Origin: Mesorhizobium sp. B2-4-3
GTDB taxonomy: Bacteria > Pseudomonadota > Alphaproteobacteria > Rhizobiales > Rhizobiaceae
Reading direction: 5' to 3'
DNA: 64,000 nucleotides
Assembly (NCBI RefSeq): GCF_006442815.1
Contig: NZ_VFVL01000005.1
Coordinates: forward strand, 186,001 to 250,000
The notes below the pieces were generated by a model. It had not been told where the DNA came from, made no database searches, and was given only the letters and a program-made list of their open reading frames with translations. Below are positions 44,723 through 52,702 of this stretch, piece by piece (position 1 is the stretch's first letter; each line of letters starts with the position of its first letter). The position numbers were made by a program, and so were the translations under genes.

Positions 44723-45793
44723 CTACTTCAGCTCGTCGGCCTTGATGTAGCCGGAGTCGACGACCTGCGCCTGGTAGTTCGACTTGTCGACCTCATGCGG
44801 CGTCAACAGGATCGAGGGAACGACCTTGACGTCGTTGTTGTAGGTCTTTTCGTCGAGGCCGTCCGGCTTGCCGCCGGAGAGCACCTTGTCGACCAGCTGC
44901 ACGGTGGCCTTGGCAAGTTCGCGGGTGTCCTTGAACACGGTTGAATACTGCTCGCCCGAGATGATCAGCTTGACCGAGGCGGTCTCGGCGTCCTGGCCGG
45001 TCACGATCGGCCATGGCTGCGCATCCGTGCCGTAGCCGACGGCGCGCAGCGAGGCAGTGATGCCGCGCGACAGGCCGTCATAGGGCGACAGAACGCCGTC
45101 GACGCGGCTGCCGTCCGAATAGTTGGCCGAAAGCAGGTTGTCCATGCGCGCCTGGGCGGTGGCGGCGAGCCAGCGCAGCGTGCCGACCTTGTCCATGCCC
45201 GTCTGGCCGGACTTGATCTTGATCGAGCCGTCATCGATCAGCGGCTGCAGGACCGACATGGCGCCGTTGTAGAAGAAGAAGGCGTTGTTGTCGTCCGGCG
45301 AGCCGCCGAACAGCTCGACGTTCCACGGCTTGGTGTTCGGGAAACGCTCCTTGAGGCCCTTGACCAGCGAGTTCGCCTGGATGACGCCGACGCCGAAATT
45401 GTCGAACGTGGTGTAGTAGTCGACATTGCCCGTCTTCTTGATCAGGCGGTCGTAGGCGACGACGACGACGCCCGCGTCATTGGCCTTCTGCAGCGCGTCG
45501 GCCATGGTGGTGCCGTCGATCGAAGCGATGATCAGCGCCTTCGGGCCCTTGGTGATTTCGTTTTCCAGCTGGCTGAGCTGGTTCGGGATGTCGTCCTGCG
45601 CATACTGCAGGTCGACGGTGTAGCCGAGCGCTTCGAGCTGGGACTTGACGGCGTCGCCGTCGTTGATCCAGCGCTGCGAGGTCTTGGTCGGCATCAGCAC
45701 GCCGACGAGACCCTTGTCGGCGGCATGCGCCGAATAGGTCATGGCGGCGATGCCAAGGGCCGCGACGGCGGCCAGCGTCTTGATGATCTTCAC
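44723..45793 (-). CDS. chvE: Sugar-binding periplasmic protein ChvE
   Basis: 356 residues with a clear signal peptide (1-24, ending YSAHA). The mature protein is a family 1 sugar-binding fold: [80 protein letters not shown] and [14 protein letters not shown]. These blocks match the Agrobacterium ChvE protein that binds galactose, glucose and arabinose and interacts with VirA. The GTG at 45793 follows GGGAGAG. It is first in chvE-gguA-gguB-gguC and divergent from gbpR. In a rhizobium it is primarily for sugar uptake and chemotaxis; any sensory role depends on genes outside the window. Confidence 0.92.
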   Translation of the reverse strand: MKIIKTLAAVAALGIAAMTYSAHAADKGLVGVLMPTKTSQRWINDGDAVKSQLEALGYTVDLQYAQDDIPNQLSQLENEITKGPKALIIASIDGTTMADALQKANDAGVVVVAYDRLIKKTGNVDYYTTFDNFGVGVIQANSLVKGLKERFPNTKPWNVELFGGSPDDNNAFFFYNGAMSVLQPLIDDGSIKIKSGQTGMDKVGTLRWLAATAQARMDNLLSANYSDGSRVDGVLSPYDGLSRGITASLRAVGYGTDAQPWPIVTGQDAETASVKLIISGEQYSTVFKDTRELAKATVQLVDKVLSGGKPDGLDEKTYNNDVKVVPSILLTPHEVDKSNYQAQVVDSGYIKADELK

Positions 45794-45989
45794 GATTACT
45801 CTCCCTGGTTGATGGACGCGACACCTCGGGGCTTCGCGGGCCGCGCAACCGAACAGCTGCGCTGGCGCGCCACTGTCGGCTTTATCGATCTCCGGTATCC
45901 TCCCAATCGGCCCCGCGGCGCAGTTTAAATCGATACGAATTTGCTCGTTGCCGACCGTTGCGCCTCGGAACGCGCGAAGGGTGGGTCCC

Positions 45990-46007
45990 TTTGACATAAC
46001 TGTCAAA
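45990..46007. promoter_or_regulatory. Palindromic operator candidate between chvE and gbpR
   Basis: TTTGACA and TGTCAAA are perfect 7-bp arms with TAAC between them, an 18-bp dyad 80 bp before gbpR and 197 bp before chvE. It is the best candidate GbpR site in the 293-bp divergent gap. The rest of the gap has no other dyad of that quality. Confidence 0.6.
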
Positions 46008-46086
46008 TGCGATCTTTGCTTGTTGCTATATCGAAACCGGTATGGCTTAAGGAGCTGATAGAAACCCGGATAAGAGCCCGAAAATC

Positions 46087-47076
46087 ATGGCGGCGTTGCG
46101 AGATCCCGATGCGATTTCAGGGAGTTACGAGAGGTTGCCGGGAGATGGCGAGACGCTGCTGCGCAGCGGCCTCAGTCTTCGCCATATGCGCATGATCGCC
46201 GCCCTGGACGATCACGGACGGGTGAGCGCTGCCGCCCAGGTCATGAATATCTCCCAGCCGGCCGCCTCGCGCATGATCGCCGAGATGGAGGCGGTGCTCG
46301 ACGTGAAGTTGTGCGAACGGCTGCCGCGCGGCGTGACGCTGACCCCTTACGGCCAGGCGCTCGCCCGCCGTGCCCGCTCCATTTTGCTCGAGATGCGGGA
46401 GGCCGACCGAGAGATTTCCGAGCTCAAGGCCGGCAAGGGCGGCTCGGTCTTCCTCGGCGCGGTGACGGCGCCGGCGATCGAATTGGCCGTGCCGGCGATC
46501 CGTGAGATCCGCCGTATCTATCCGCGCATCGAGATCACTATGCAGGTCGAGACCTCGAACGTGCTTGCCCGCGAGCTGATCGCGTCGCGTCACGACTTCA
46601 TCATCGCCCGCATCCCCGACGACCTCAATCCGCGGCTCTTCGAATCGCGCGTCATCGGCGTCGAGAAGGCCTGCCTCATCGTGCGCCGCGGCCATCCCTT
46701 GGCGAGCGGCCGGATGGTGCGGCTGGAGGAGACGGCGGGCTATGACTGGGTGTTCCAGTCCGGCGGCTCGCCGCTGCGCCAGGCGATGGAAAGCAACTTT
46801 TTGAATCGCGACATTCCGCTGCCCGACCGCATCCTCAACACCTCTTCGCTGCTGCTCACCTTGGTGATGGTGGCGCAGTCCGACGCCATCGCGCCGGTCT
46901 CGATCCAGGTCGCCAAGTTTATTCAAGGCGGCGATGGGCTGGCCGGTGCCATCGACGTCGTGCAGACCGAATTCGATATCGAGGTCCGGCCCTACAGCCT
47001 GATCACGGTCAAGAACCGCGTGCTCTCGCCCGCCGCGAAAATGTTGCACGACTTCATCTTACGCGAAGTGGGGTAA
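46087..47076 (+). CDS. gbpR: LysR family regulator GbpR (galactose-binding-protein regulator)
   Basis: 329 residues. An N-terminal extension of about 25 residues precedes the LysR helix-turn-helix (about 30-90: SLRHMRMIAALDDHGRVSAA, then AQVMNISQPAASRMIAEMEA). The effector domain contains GSVFLGAVTAPAIELAVPAI and SGGSPLRQAMESNF. It is divergent from chvE, exactly as gbpR is in Agrobacterium, where it activates chvE in response to sugars. A perfect palindrome lies between the two genes. Motif and context agree; the name follows from the neighbourhood. Confidence 0.88.
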   Translation: MAALRDPDAISGSYERLPGDGETLLRSGLSLRHMRMIAALDDHGRVSAAAQVMNISQPAASRMIAEMEAVLDVKLCERLPRGVTLTPYGQALARRARSILLEMREADREISELKAGKGGSVFLGAVTAPAIELAVPAIREIRRIYPRIEITMQVETSNVLARELIASRHDFIIARIPDDLNPRLFESRVIGVEKACLIVRRGHPLASGRMVRLEETAGYDWVFQSGGSPLRQAMESNFLNRDIPLPDRILNTSSLLLTLVMVAQSDAIAPVSIQVAKFIQGGDGLAGAIDVVQTEFDIEVRPYSLITVKNRVLSPAAKMLHDFILREVG

Positions 47077-47180
47077 TGGAACGAGAATGCTACTTGCACG
47101 TTCAAACCGATCGGTCGCTCGCTGGAGCCCGTTGCGGGTGAGGGAAGAGCTGCCGATGCTCAACAGCTCGGGAGGTTTTT

Positions 47181-47531
47181 ATGGAACGTCGATTGTTTCT
47201 GACTGGAATGCTTGGCGTTGCTGGGGCGGCGGCACTGGCAAGCTTGGCCGGACCCAGCAAGGCCGTTGCCGGTATTCCTGCCGGCAACGGAATTCTGGAC
47301 GAGCTTGACAAGCCGGATATGGCTGTGTTCGAGGGGGATGACGACCAGGCCGAGGTGGAGCTGGTTTCCCATCGCCGCCACCATCATGGAGGTTACGGAG
47401 ATTGGCGCTGGCGCCACCGCCGGCGTCGCCGTCGGCGCGGCTGGAGGCACATCTGCCGCCGCTACTGGCGTCATGGCCGTTGGCGTCGCCGCTGCCGGCG
47501 CGAGCGCTTCTGGATCAATATCTGGCTGTAA
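47181..47531 (+). CDS. Arg/His/Trp-rich small exported protein
   Basis: 116 residues. The N-terminus MERRLFLTGMLGVAGAAALA has a twin-Arg followed by a hydrophobic stretch and ends with an Ala-rich cleavage region (KAVAG). A short acidic segment (FEGDDDQAEVEL) is followed by a highly basic C-terminal half with runs of Arg, His and Trp (HRRHHHGGYGDWRWRHRRRR and continuing). GGAGG lies before the ATG. A longer frame in a different register (47212-47694) is Gly/Ala-rich but lacks these features. I do not recognise a function; its charge suggests binding to nucleic acid or to cell-surface polymers. Confidence 0.6.
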   Translation: MERRLFLTGMLGVAGAAALASLAGPSKAVAGIPAGNGILDELDKPDMAVFEGDDDQAEVELVSHRRHHHGGYGDWRWRHRRRRRRRGWRHICRRYWRHGRWRRRCRRERFWINIWL

Positions 47532-47695
47532 GGCTTGCAGTCGCAATGTCCTTCACAGGATAGGCTTTCGGTTGGGTCTTGCGCGTTGCGCAAGACCCAA
47601 CCTCTGCGGTCAAGGTCGGTCTTCCGACAATGTCAGCAGGCGCTGCGGCGTGACCGCCCGATGGCGGAACCCCGACTATGCCTTGAGCAGGTAGG

Positions 47696-48580
47696 TTATA
47701 CCGTCAAATTTCTTAGCGTTTCGAGCGTGCCGCTTCGCTTCAGCCCAAGCAGATATTGCCGGCGGGCCGATTCCATGTGGATGGTGGTCGAATAGCGGCT
47801 TTCGTGAAGCCAATTGTCGATGCGTTCGAAAAGGGCATCGTCGATGGTCACATCGTTCGCAATGGGCAATTGCTCGTGACTGGCTGCGCACACGTCAACG
47901 TCATTGAGATATTGATAGAGCCGTCCCCAATTCAAGCCGCCCGTGTCGAAACCATCGAGCCAGTCCTTGCCAAAATTGAGCCGGTCAGTCGGCAGCTTGC
48001 CGAGATGGAAAAAGGCGAAGCCAGGCCATAGATACCAGCGTCCGCCCGGAGCCGTTCTAACTGCTCCAGCCACGGTGGCTAGTTCCAGCAGGCGGAAAGG
48101 GTCAGCCTTTTCGGTTGGAAATATATCATGATCGAGGAACCCGACCATCGAAGGGCTGTTTGCCAGAACGACGTTTGCCCAGACCCAATTGAGGGCGAAG
48201 CCATGCGATTTGCTTCCGTCGGCCCTGCGGCCGACCCACGGATTGGCCGGAAGCGGGATGTAGGCGAGGCCGGCTGACGCGCAGATATCGCGGATGGCCG
48301 TTCTCGCGGACAGATTGCTTGAATTGTCGGCGATAACGTGGATAGCGCCGGGAACATTTTTAGCGACAAGCTTAGTCTGCCAGTCGATAACCTCGGCGTC
48401 GTTAAAACTGATCGTGATGAGAACGTTCCGGCCGCGCATGGCGGGGAGAGATATCGGATTGGCATTGCTGGCCAGCGCGATACACTCTCGAGCTTGGTAG
48501 CGGGCATGGTTCTTGCGGTCGACCAAGGGTCGTAGTCTGAACCATTCGCGGACAGTATATTTCGACAGGGCGCGCGGCAT
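47696..48580 (-). CDS. Putative glycosyltransferase-like (GT-A) protein
   Basis: 294 residues from the ATG at 48580. The core looks like a GT-A Rossmann fold: NVLITISFNDAEVIDWQTKL, then AIHVIADNSSNLSA, and VGFLDHDIFPTEKADPF with a DHD metal/nucleotide site near residue 155. GGRWYLWPGFAFFHLGKLPT follows. No membrane helix is visible. Base composition is noticeably less GC-rich than its neighbours, suggesting recent transfer. A TTG at 48625 could extend the N-terminus by 15 residues. It is divergent from the quinoprotein relay genes. Substrate unknown; surface polysaccharide decoration is a guess. Confidence 0.6.
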   Translation of the reverse strand: MPRALSKYTVREWFRLRPLVDRKNHARYQARECIALASNANPISLPAMRGRNVLITISFNDAEVIDWQTKLVAKNVPGAIHVIADNSSNLSARTAIRDICASAGLAYIPLPANPWVGRRADGSKSHGFALNWVWANVVLANSPSMVGFLDHDIFPTEKADPFRLLELATVAGAVRTAPGGRWYLWPGFAFFHLGKLPTDRLNFGKDWLDGFDTGGLNWGRLYQYLNDVDVCAASHEQLPIANDVTIDDALFERIDNWLHESRYSTTIHMESARRQYLLGLKRSGTLETLRNLTV

Positions 48581-48706
48581 GCTTCGCTTTTTATACTTCC
48601 GCGCAACAATCGCAAGCTGCTCCAAATCGGCTCAGAATTTCGCTGCAAACGGCACTTGGCATTTTGGCCAATATGTCGGCTGCACGCCGGCATGGTATAC
48701 GTCCAT

Positions 48707-49687
48707 ATGCATATTTCGTCCTTGTCGAACGATGTGCCAGACCGGCCCAGCCTCGGGGCTGGGTCAGCTCTTCCAATCTCACGACGGGCTGCGCTGATCG
48801 GCGGATTCTGCCTGTGCTGCCTGCCGAGCAGCATTGCTGCCGCGACCATGACGGAGGTGGGGCCGGGCATTTTCATTCGCGCGGCTCCGCACGAGGAAGC
48901 TGCAGTCGCCAACCACGGAGGCATCGCCAATATCGGCTTCATCGTCGGGCGCGATAGCGTGCTGGTCACCGATTCCGGCGGCAGCCTCACGGATGGCGAG
49001 TGGCTGAGGGCCGAGATCAGGAAGCGGACGGACAAGCCCATCCGCCATGTTCTGATCACCCATGTTCACCCGGATCATTCTTTCGGCGCGGCGGCCTTCG
49101 CCGAGGATCGGCCGGCCTTTGTCGGACACCACGCACTGCGGTCGGCGTTGGAGGCGCGCGGCGAATTCTACCAGGAGCGGCTCGCGGAGATCCTCGGCGC
49201 CGAGGGCGCTGGCAGTGTCGTCTATCCCACCCAAGAGGTGAAGGACGGCGCGGAAATCGACTTGGGAGGCCGCATTGTCCGGCTGAGCGCGCACGCGACG
49301 GCCCATACGGATTGCGATCTGTCGATGCTGGATGTCGAGACCGGGTTGCTCTTCCCGGCCGACCTGCTTTTCGTAAACCGGGTTCCTTCGCTTGACGGCA
49401 GCTTGCCGGGCTGGCTCGCCGAACTCGACAAGCTCAAAGCGCTCGGCGCGTCTCGGGCCGTGCCTGGCCACGGCCCGCCGATCGTGGATGTGGCTCCCGC
49501 CATGGCTGACCTGACGCGTTACTTGTCGACCTTGCGCGACGGCACGCGCAGGGCGATAGCCTCGGGCGTTTCGATCGAGGATGCCGCCCGCTCTGTTGCT
49601 CAATCGGAGCGGAATCGCTGGGTGTTGTTCGACGACTATAACGAACGCAATGTCATCCAGGCTTACAAGGAGCTTGAGTGGGAGTAG
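48707..49687 (+). CDS. Quinoprotein relay system metallo-hydrolase (MBL fold, SoxH-related)
   Basis: 326 residues from the ATG at 48707. A twin-arginine-type signal (ISRRAALIGGFCLCCL, about 24-39) is followed by a metallo-beta-lactamase fold. The HxHxDH motif is intact at 119-124 (ITHVHPDHSFG), with further metal ligands in AHATAHTDCDL, and PGHGPPI near residue 265. It resembles TIGR04559, a hydrolase family that accompanies PQQ-dependent dehydrogenases. The next gene starts 18 bp downstream and encodes the SoxYZ-like carrier, so they act together. The substrate is unknown; a carrier-bound thioester or persulfide is plausible. An upstream ATG at 48692 is an alternative start. Confidence 0.82.
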   Translation: MHISSLSNDVPDRPSLGAGSALPISRRAALIGGFCLCCLPSSIAAATMTEVGPGIFIRAAPHEEAAVANHGGIANIGFIVGRDSVLVTDSGGSLTDGEWLRAEIRKRTDKPIRHVLITHVHPDHSFGAAAFAEDRPAFVGHHALRSALEARGEFYQERLAEILGAEGAGSVVYPTQEVKDGAEIDLGGRIVRLSAHATAHTDCDLSMLDVETGLLFPADLLFVNRVPSLDGSLPGWLAELDKLKALGASRAVPGHGPPIVDVAPAMADLTRYLSTLRDGTRRAIASGVSIEDAARSVAQSERNRWVLFDDYNERNVIQAYKELEWE

Positions 49688-49705
49688 TCCGACGAGGAGG
49701 AGACC

Positions 49706-50521
49706 ATGAAGATTCTGCCGCTTGCCCTATGCCTCGCCGTCCTTGCCGCGGCGCCGGTCGCCGGAGCTTTGGCCTCGGAGCCGGCCAACACGGAGCCTGA
49801 GCGGCAGGAACGCTGGAACCAGATCGCCCAGTATCTGTTCGGCGACCGCAAGGTCGAGCCCACCGAAACGCTGATCAAGCTCGACGCGCCCAAGCGCGCG
49901 CAGGATGCCGCGCTCGTACCGATCACGCTGACGATGCCCGAAAAGGACGAGATCAAGTCGGTCTATCTGGTCATCGACGACAACCCGGCGCCTTTCGCAG
50001 CCAAATTCACCTTCGGTCCTGCGGCCGATGCCGGATCGGTGCAGCTGCGCGTGAGGGTCGACACCTACACGAATGTTCATGCTGTGGCGGAGACCAAGGA
50101 CGGCAAGCTCTTCGAGACGGCCGCCTTCGTCAAGGCCTCCGGCGGCTGCTCGGCGCCGGTTGCGGCGAGCGACGCCAAGGCCATGGAGGGCATGGGCCAG
50201 ATGCGGATGAAATTCGTCGAGGGGGCTGCGGCCGGCAAGCCGGTGGAGGCGACGCTGATGATCCGTCATCCCAATTTCAACGGCATGCAGAAGAACCCGA
50301 TAACGCAATACTTCACGCCGCCGCGCTACATCAACAAGATGTCCGTGTCCTCCGGGGATGCCAAGGTGTTCGACCTCGAAGCCGATATCTCGCTCTCCAC
50401 CAATCCAGTCATCACTTTCTCCTTCGTCCCGAACGGGAGAGAGCCGCTGAAGGTCGTTGCTTCCGACACCAAGGATGGCCATTGGGAGCAGGGCTTCGAC
50501 ATTCCGGCTGCGATGAACTGA
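49706..50521 (+). CDS. Quinoprotein dehydrogenase-associated SoxYZ-like carrier protein
   Basis: 271 residues with signal peptide (1-23). The first domain (about 30-150) is SoxY-like and ends with the swinging-arm cysteine Cys148 in KASGGCSAPV. A linker leads to a SoxZ-like domain (about 165-271, MRMKFVEGAAAGKPVEATLM and TFSFVPNGREPLKV). In Sox systems SoxYZ carries sulfur intermediates on this cysteine; the fused form is the TIGR04557 family seen with PQQ-dependent dehydrogenases. It lies between the metallo-hydrolase and the CXXCW protein in a tight operon. Confidence 0.87.
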   Translation: MKILPLALCLAVLAAAPVAGALASEPANTEPERQERWNQIAQYLFGDRKVEPTETLIKLDAPKRAQDAALVPITLTMPEKDEIKSVYLVIDDNPAPFAAKFTFGPAADAGSVQLRVRVDTYTNVHAVAETKDGKLFETAAFVKASGGCSAPVAASDAKAMEGMGQMRMKFVEGAAAGKPVEATLMIRHPNFNGMQKNPITQYFTPPRYINKMSVSSGDAKVFDLEADISLSTNPVITFSFVPNGREPLKVVASDTKDGHWEQGFDIPAAMN

Positions 50522-50533
50522 TCGGGCCCGGCG

Positions 50534-51106
50534 ATGCGTTCCATTGTTGAAATTGCCAGGATTGCGGCCATCGTTGCCGCGGTGGCGCTCCTCCCGAACA
50601 TGGCCTTTGCCGACCCTGTCCCCGAGCCCAGCGGCTTGTGGAGCGGGCCGATGCATGGCGAGACGCCGGCGGCGCTCTCAGGCGCAAGGGTGCTCGACCT
50701 CGCCGCCCTCGAGGCGCTGATGGCCGAGAAGCCGCTCCTGCTCGACGTCGGTCCGGCCGACAAGAAGCCGGACGATTTCCCCAAGGACGGGCTCTGGCTT
50801 CCAACCCATCGTTCAATGCCTGGGGCGGTGTGGATGCCGGGCGCCGGAGCAGCCTCTCTCGAGGATGCGCAGGAGGAGGTGTTCTATCGCCGCATCGAGG
50901 CTCTGACGCAGAAGGACAAGGCGAGGCCGATCGTGACCTTCTGCCGCCCGCAATGCTGGGGCAGTTGGAACGCAGGCAAGCGGCTGGTGATGAAAGGCTA
51001 CACCAATGTCGGCTGGTTCCCCGCCGGCATAGACGGCTGGCAGGAGAAGCACGAGACCGCCGTGGTCAAGCCGGAGGCAGGCTGGAGCGCAGCCGGGCCC
51101 AAATAA
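50534..51106 (+). CDS. PQQ-dependent catabolism-associated CXXCW motif protein (rhodanese-like)
   Basis: 190 residues, signal peptide about 1-26 (ending MAFA), then a rhodanese-like fold. The family motif is TFCRPQCWGSWNAGKR, with Cys137 and Cys141 separated by three residues and followed by Trp142, then YTNVGWFPAGIDGWQE. This matches TIGR03865. The two cysteines suit persulfide or disulfide transfer with the SoxYZ-like carrier encoded 12 bp upstream. It ends the operon. The dehydrogenase and cytochrome that these proteins normally serve are not in the window. Confidence 0.87.
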   Translation: MRSIVEIARIAAIVAAVALLPNMAFADPVPEPSGLWSGPMHGETPAALSGARVLDLAALEALMAEKPLLLDVGPADKKPDDFPKDGLWLPTHRSMPGAVWMPGAGAASLEDAQEEVFYRRIEALTQKDKARPIVTFCRPQCWGSWNAGKRLVMKGYTNVGWFPAGIDGWQEKHETAVVKPEAGWSAAGPK

Positions 51107-51131
51107 GAGGCGCAAATCCTGTCCTGCAAGC

Positions 51132-51205
51132 TGGAGCGGGTAGCGGGAATCGAACCCGCGCGTTCAGCTTGGGAAGCTGACAGGCTACCATTACATCATA
51201 CCCGC
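51132..51205 (-). tRNA. tRNA-Gly (anticodon CCC)
   Basis: The minus strand folds as a complete cloverleaf of 74 nt including the encoded CCA. Acceptor GCGGGTA pairs with TACCCGC, D-arm residues TGGTA are present, the anticodon stem-loop is CAGCTTCCCAAGCTG with CCC, and the T-arm is GCGGGTTCGATTCCCGC. It lies between the CXXCW gene and the small membrane protein. No integrase or direct-repeat att site is visible beside it. Confidence 0.95.
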
Positions 51206-51338
51206 GCGAGCCCTCGTTACCATGACGGCGGGGCCTCAAGCAATTGGCAAAGCGGAGCCGCGGCGGTACTGCTTGATGGTGGCCTGTCGAGTGCGTATTT
51301 CTGGTATCGCTGCCGAATCGGGCGGCTCGAACCGGAGA

Positions 51339-51608
51339 ATGGCCTTGTCCGCACTGACGCGCTTTCTTGGCGACACGCCGCTCAGGGTGTTCCTGAAGCT
51401 GCTCGTGGTCTCCTTCCTCGTCGGCCTTGTCATGCATGCCTTCGGCTGGTCGCCGATGGATGTCTTCTATGGCATCCGTCAGTTCTTCGTCGATTTGTGG
51501 AATCTCGGCTTCCACGCCATCGACCGCTTCCTGGGCTATATCCTGCTCGGCGCCGCGATCGTGGTGCCGGTGTTCATCCTGCTCAGGATCGCCAACTACC
51601 GGAAATAG
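51339..51608 (+). CDS. Small two-helix membrane protein (DUF6460-like)
   Basis: 89 residues with two hydrophobic helices (VFLKLLVVSFLVGLVMHAFG and YILLGAAIVVPVFILLRIA) and a short amphipathic connecting segment. I recall a rhizobial DUF6460 family with this pattern. The ATG at 51339 is only 2 bp after GGAGA, which is too close, so a TTG at 51345 (SALTRFLGDTPLRV) may be the true start. It ends 12 bp before the convergent HDAC-type gene. No function is known. Confidence 0.65.
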   Translation: MALSALTRFLGDTPLRVFLKLLVVSFLVGLVMHAFGWSPMDVFYGIRQFFVDLWNLGFHAIDRFLGYILLGAAIVVPVFILLRIANYRK

Positions 51609-51620
51609 CTCGGCGTGGCA

Positions 51621-52523
51621 TCACGCATATCGGGAGGCGACCTCGAACAGGATGGCGTGCCGCGCGGCCAGCGCCGGCACGTCGGTCGAATAACCGCCGC
51701 CGATGACGCCGCACAGCGGCACGCCCTGCTCACGGAAATGGCCGATGACCGTGTCTTCGCGGGCGCTGAGGCCGTCGTCGCTCAGTGCCAGTCGGCCCAG
51801 CCTGTCCTCGGCATGGACATCCACGCCGGCATTGTAGAAGACGAGGTCCCAGCGCCTTTGCCTGGATAGGTCCGGCAGGATGGCGGCGAGCCGCTCGAGA
51901 TAGGCATCGTCGCCGGTGCCGTCCGGCAAGGCGACGTCGAGGTCTGAGGCGATCTTGAGCACCGGGTAGTTGCGCTCGCCATGCATGGAAAAGGTGAAGG
52001 CGCGAGGCTCATCCTTCAGGATGTCGGCGGTGCCATCGCCTTGATGCACGTCGAGATCGACGATCAGGACGTTCTCGACGGCGCCTTCGGCCAGCAGCGC
52101 CAGCGAGGCGACGGCGACATCGTTGAAGGTGCAAAAGCCGGCGCCTTGCGCGCGCCTGGCATGATGGCTGCCGCCCGCCGCGTTGCAGGCAATGCCGTGT
52201 TTTAGCGCCAGCCTGGCAGCCAGCACCGTGCCCGCGGTGGCGAGCTGCGCTCTCAGCGAAACGCGCGGACCGATCGGAAAGCCGATCTCGCGCTCTATCG
52301 TCTCCGGCACCTGGCAGGCGATCACCTGGTCGACATAGTCGGCCGCGTGCGCGAGCTTCAGCCGTGCGGCCGGCGCCGGTTCCGGCATCGATAGCGCGCC
52401 CGGTACGGCCAGCCCGCGCATATGCAAGGCCTCCATCAAAAGCGGATATTTGCTCATCGGAAAGCGGTGATTGACGGCGAAGCCGGCGTCATAGTCGGGG
52501 TGATGGACGATCTGCAGCGGCAT
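51621..52523 (-). CDS. Histone deacetylase family (acetoin utilization/acetylpolyamine amidohydrolase-like) protein
   Basis: 300-residue arginase/HDAC-fold zinc hydrolase. The active-site His pair is GGSHHARRA (120-121), with the zinc ligands Asp158 and His160 in VDLDVHQGDG and a further Asp in YNAGVDVHAEDRLG. GGGYSTD near the C-terminus is also typical. Bacterial members deacetylate acetyl-CoA synthetase (AcuC) or acetylpolyamines; I cannot tell which here. The gene is divergent from the MATE exporter, with a repeat A fragment between them. Confidence 0.88.
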   Translation of the reverse strand: MPLQIVHHPDYDAGFAVNHRFPMSKYPLLMEALHMRGLAVPGALSMPEPAPAARLKLAHAADYVDQVIACQVPETIEREIGFPIGPRVSLRAQLATAGTVLAARLALKHGIACNAAGGSHHARRAQGAGFCTFNDVAVASLALLAEGAVENVLIVDLDVHQGDGTADILKDEPRAFTFSMHGERNYPVLKIASDLDVALPDGTGDDAYLERLAAILPDLSRQRRWDLVFYNAGVDVHAEDRLGRLALSDDGLSAREDTVIGHFREQGVPLCGVIGGGYSTDVPALAARHAILFEVASRYA

Positions 52524-52550
52524 GGGTCGGGAGGCCTGCGCCAGCTCTCA

Positions 52551-52596
52551 GCATTCCAGGAAAAGCGTGAGACGGTTTTCCGTCTGGAATTGCGCA
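52551..52596. repeat. Palindromic repeat A, truncated copy 3
   Basis: GCATTCCAGGAAAAGCGTGA, then GACGGTTTTCCGTCTGGAATTGCG, is the first palindrome of repeat A. The second GTGAAACGGTGAAAC segment is missing. It lies 107 bp before the MATE gene. Confidence 0.75.
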
Positions 52597-52702
52597 AGGC
52601 CAGCAGAAAATTCGGTTGGCAGTTCGGCGGATGGTGGTTGCGTGACGCCGGCAAACTGGGGCACATCGGGTTCTCGATCAAGCCGCAATCAGCCAGGCAG
52701 CA

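Noticed and set aside
47212-47694. 160-residue frame overlapping the Arg-rich exported protein
   Set aside because: It lacks a Shine-Dalgarno and signal peptide, while the overlapping frame has both. Kept in mind as an alternative.
51132-51205. tRNA-Gly as an integration site of a genomic island
   Set aside because: No integrase and no direct repeat of the tRNA 3' end is visible on either side.
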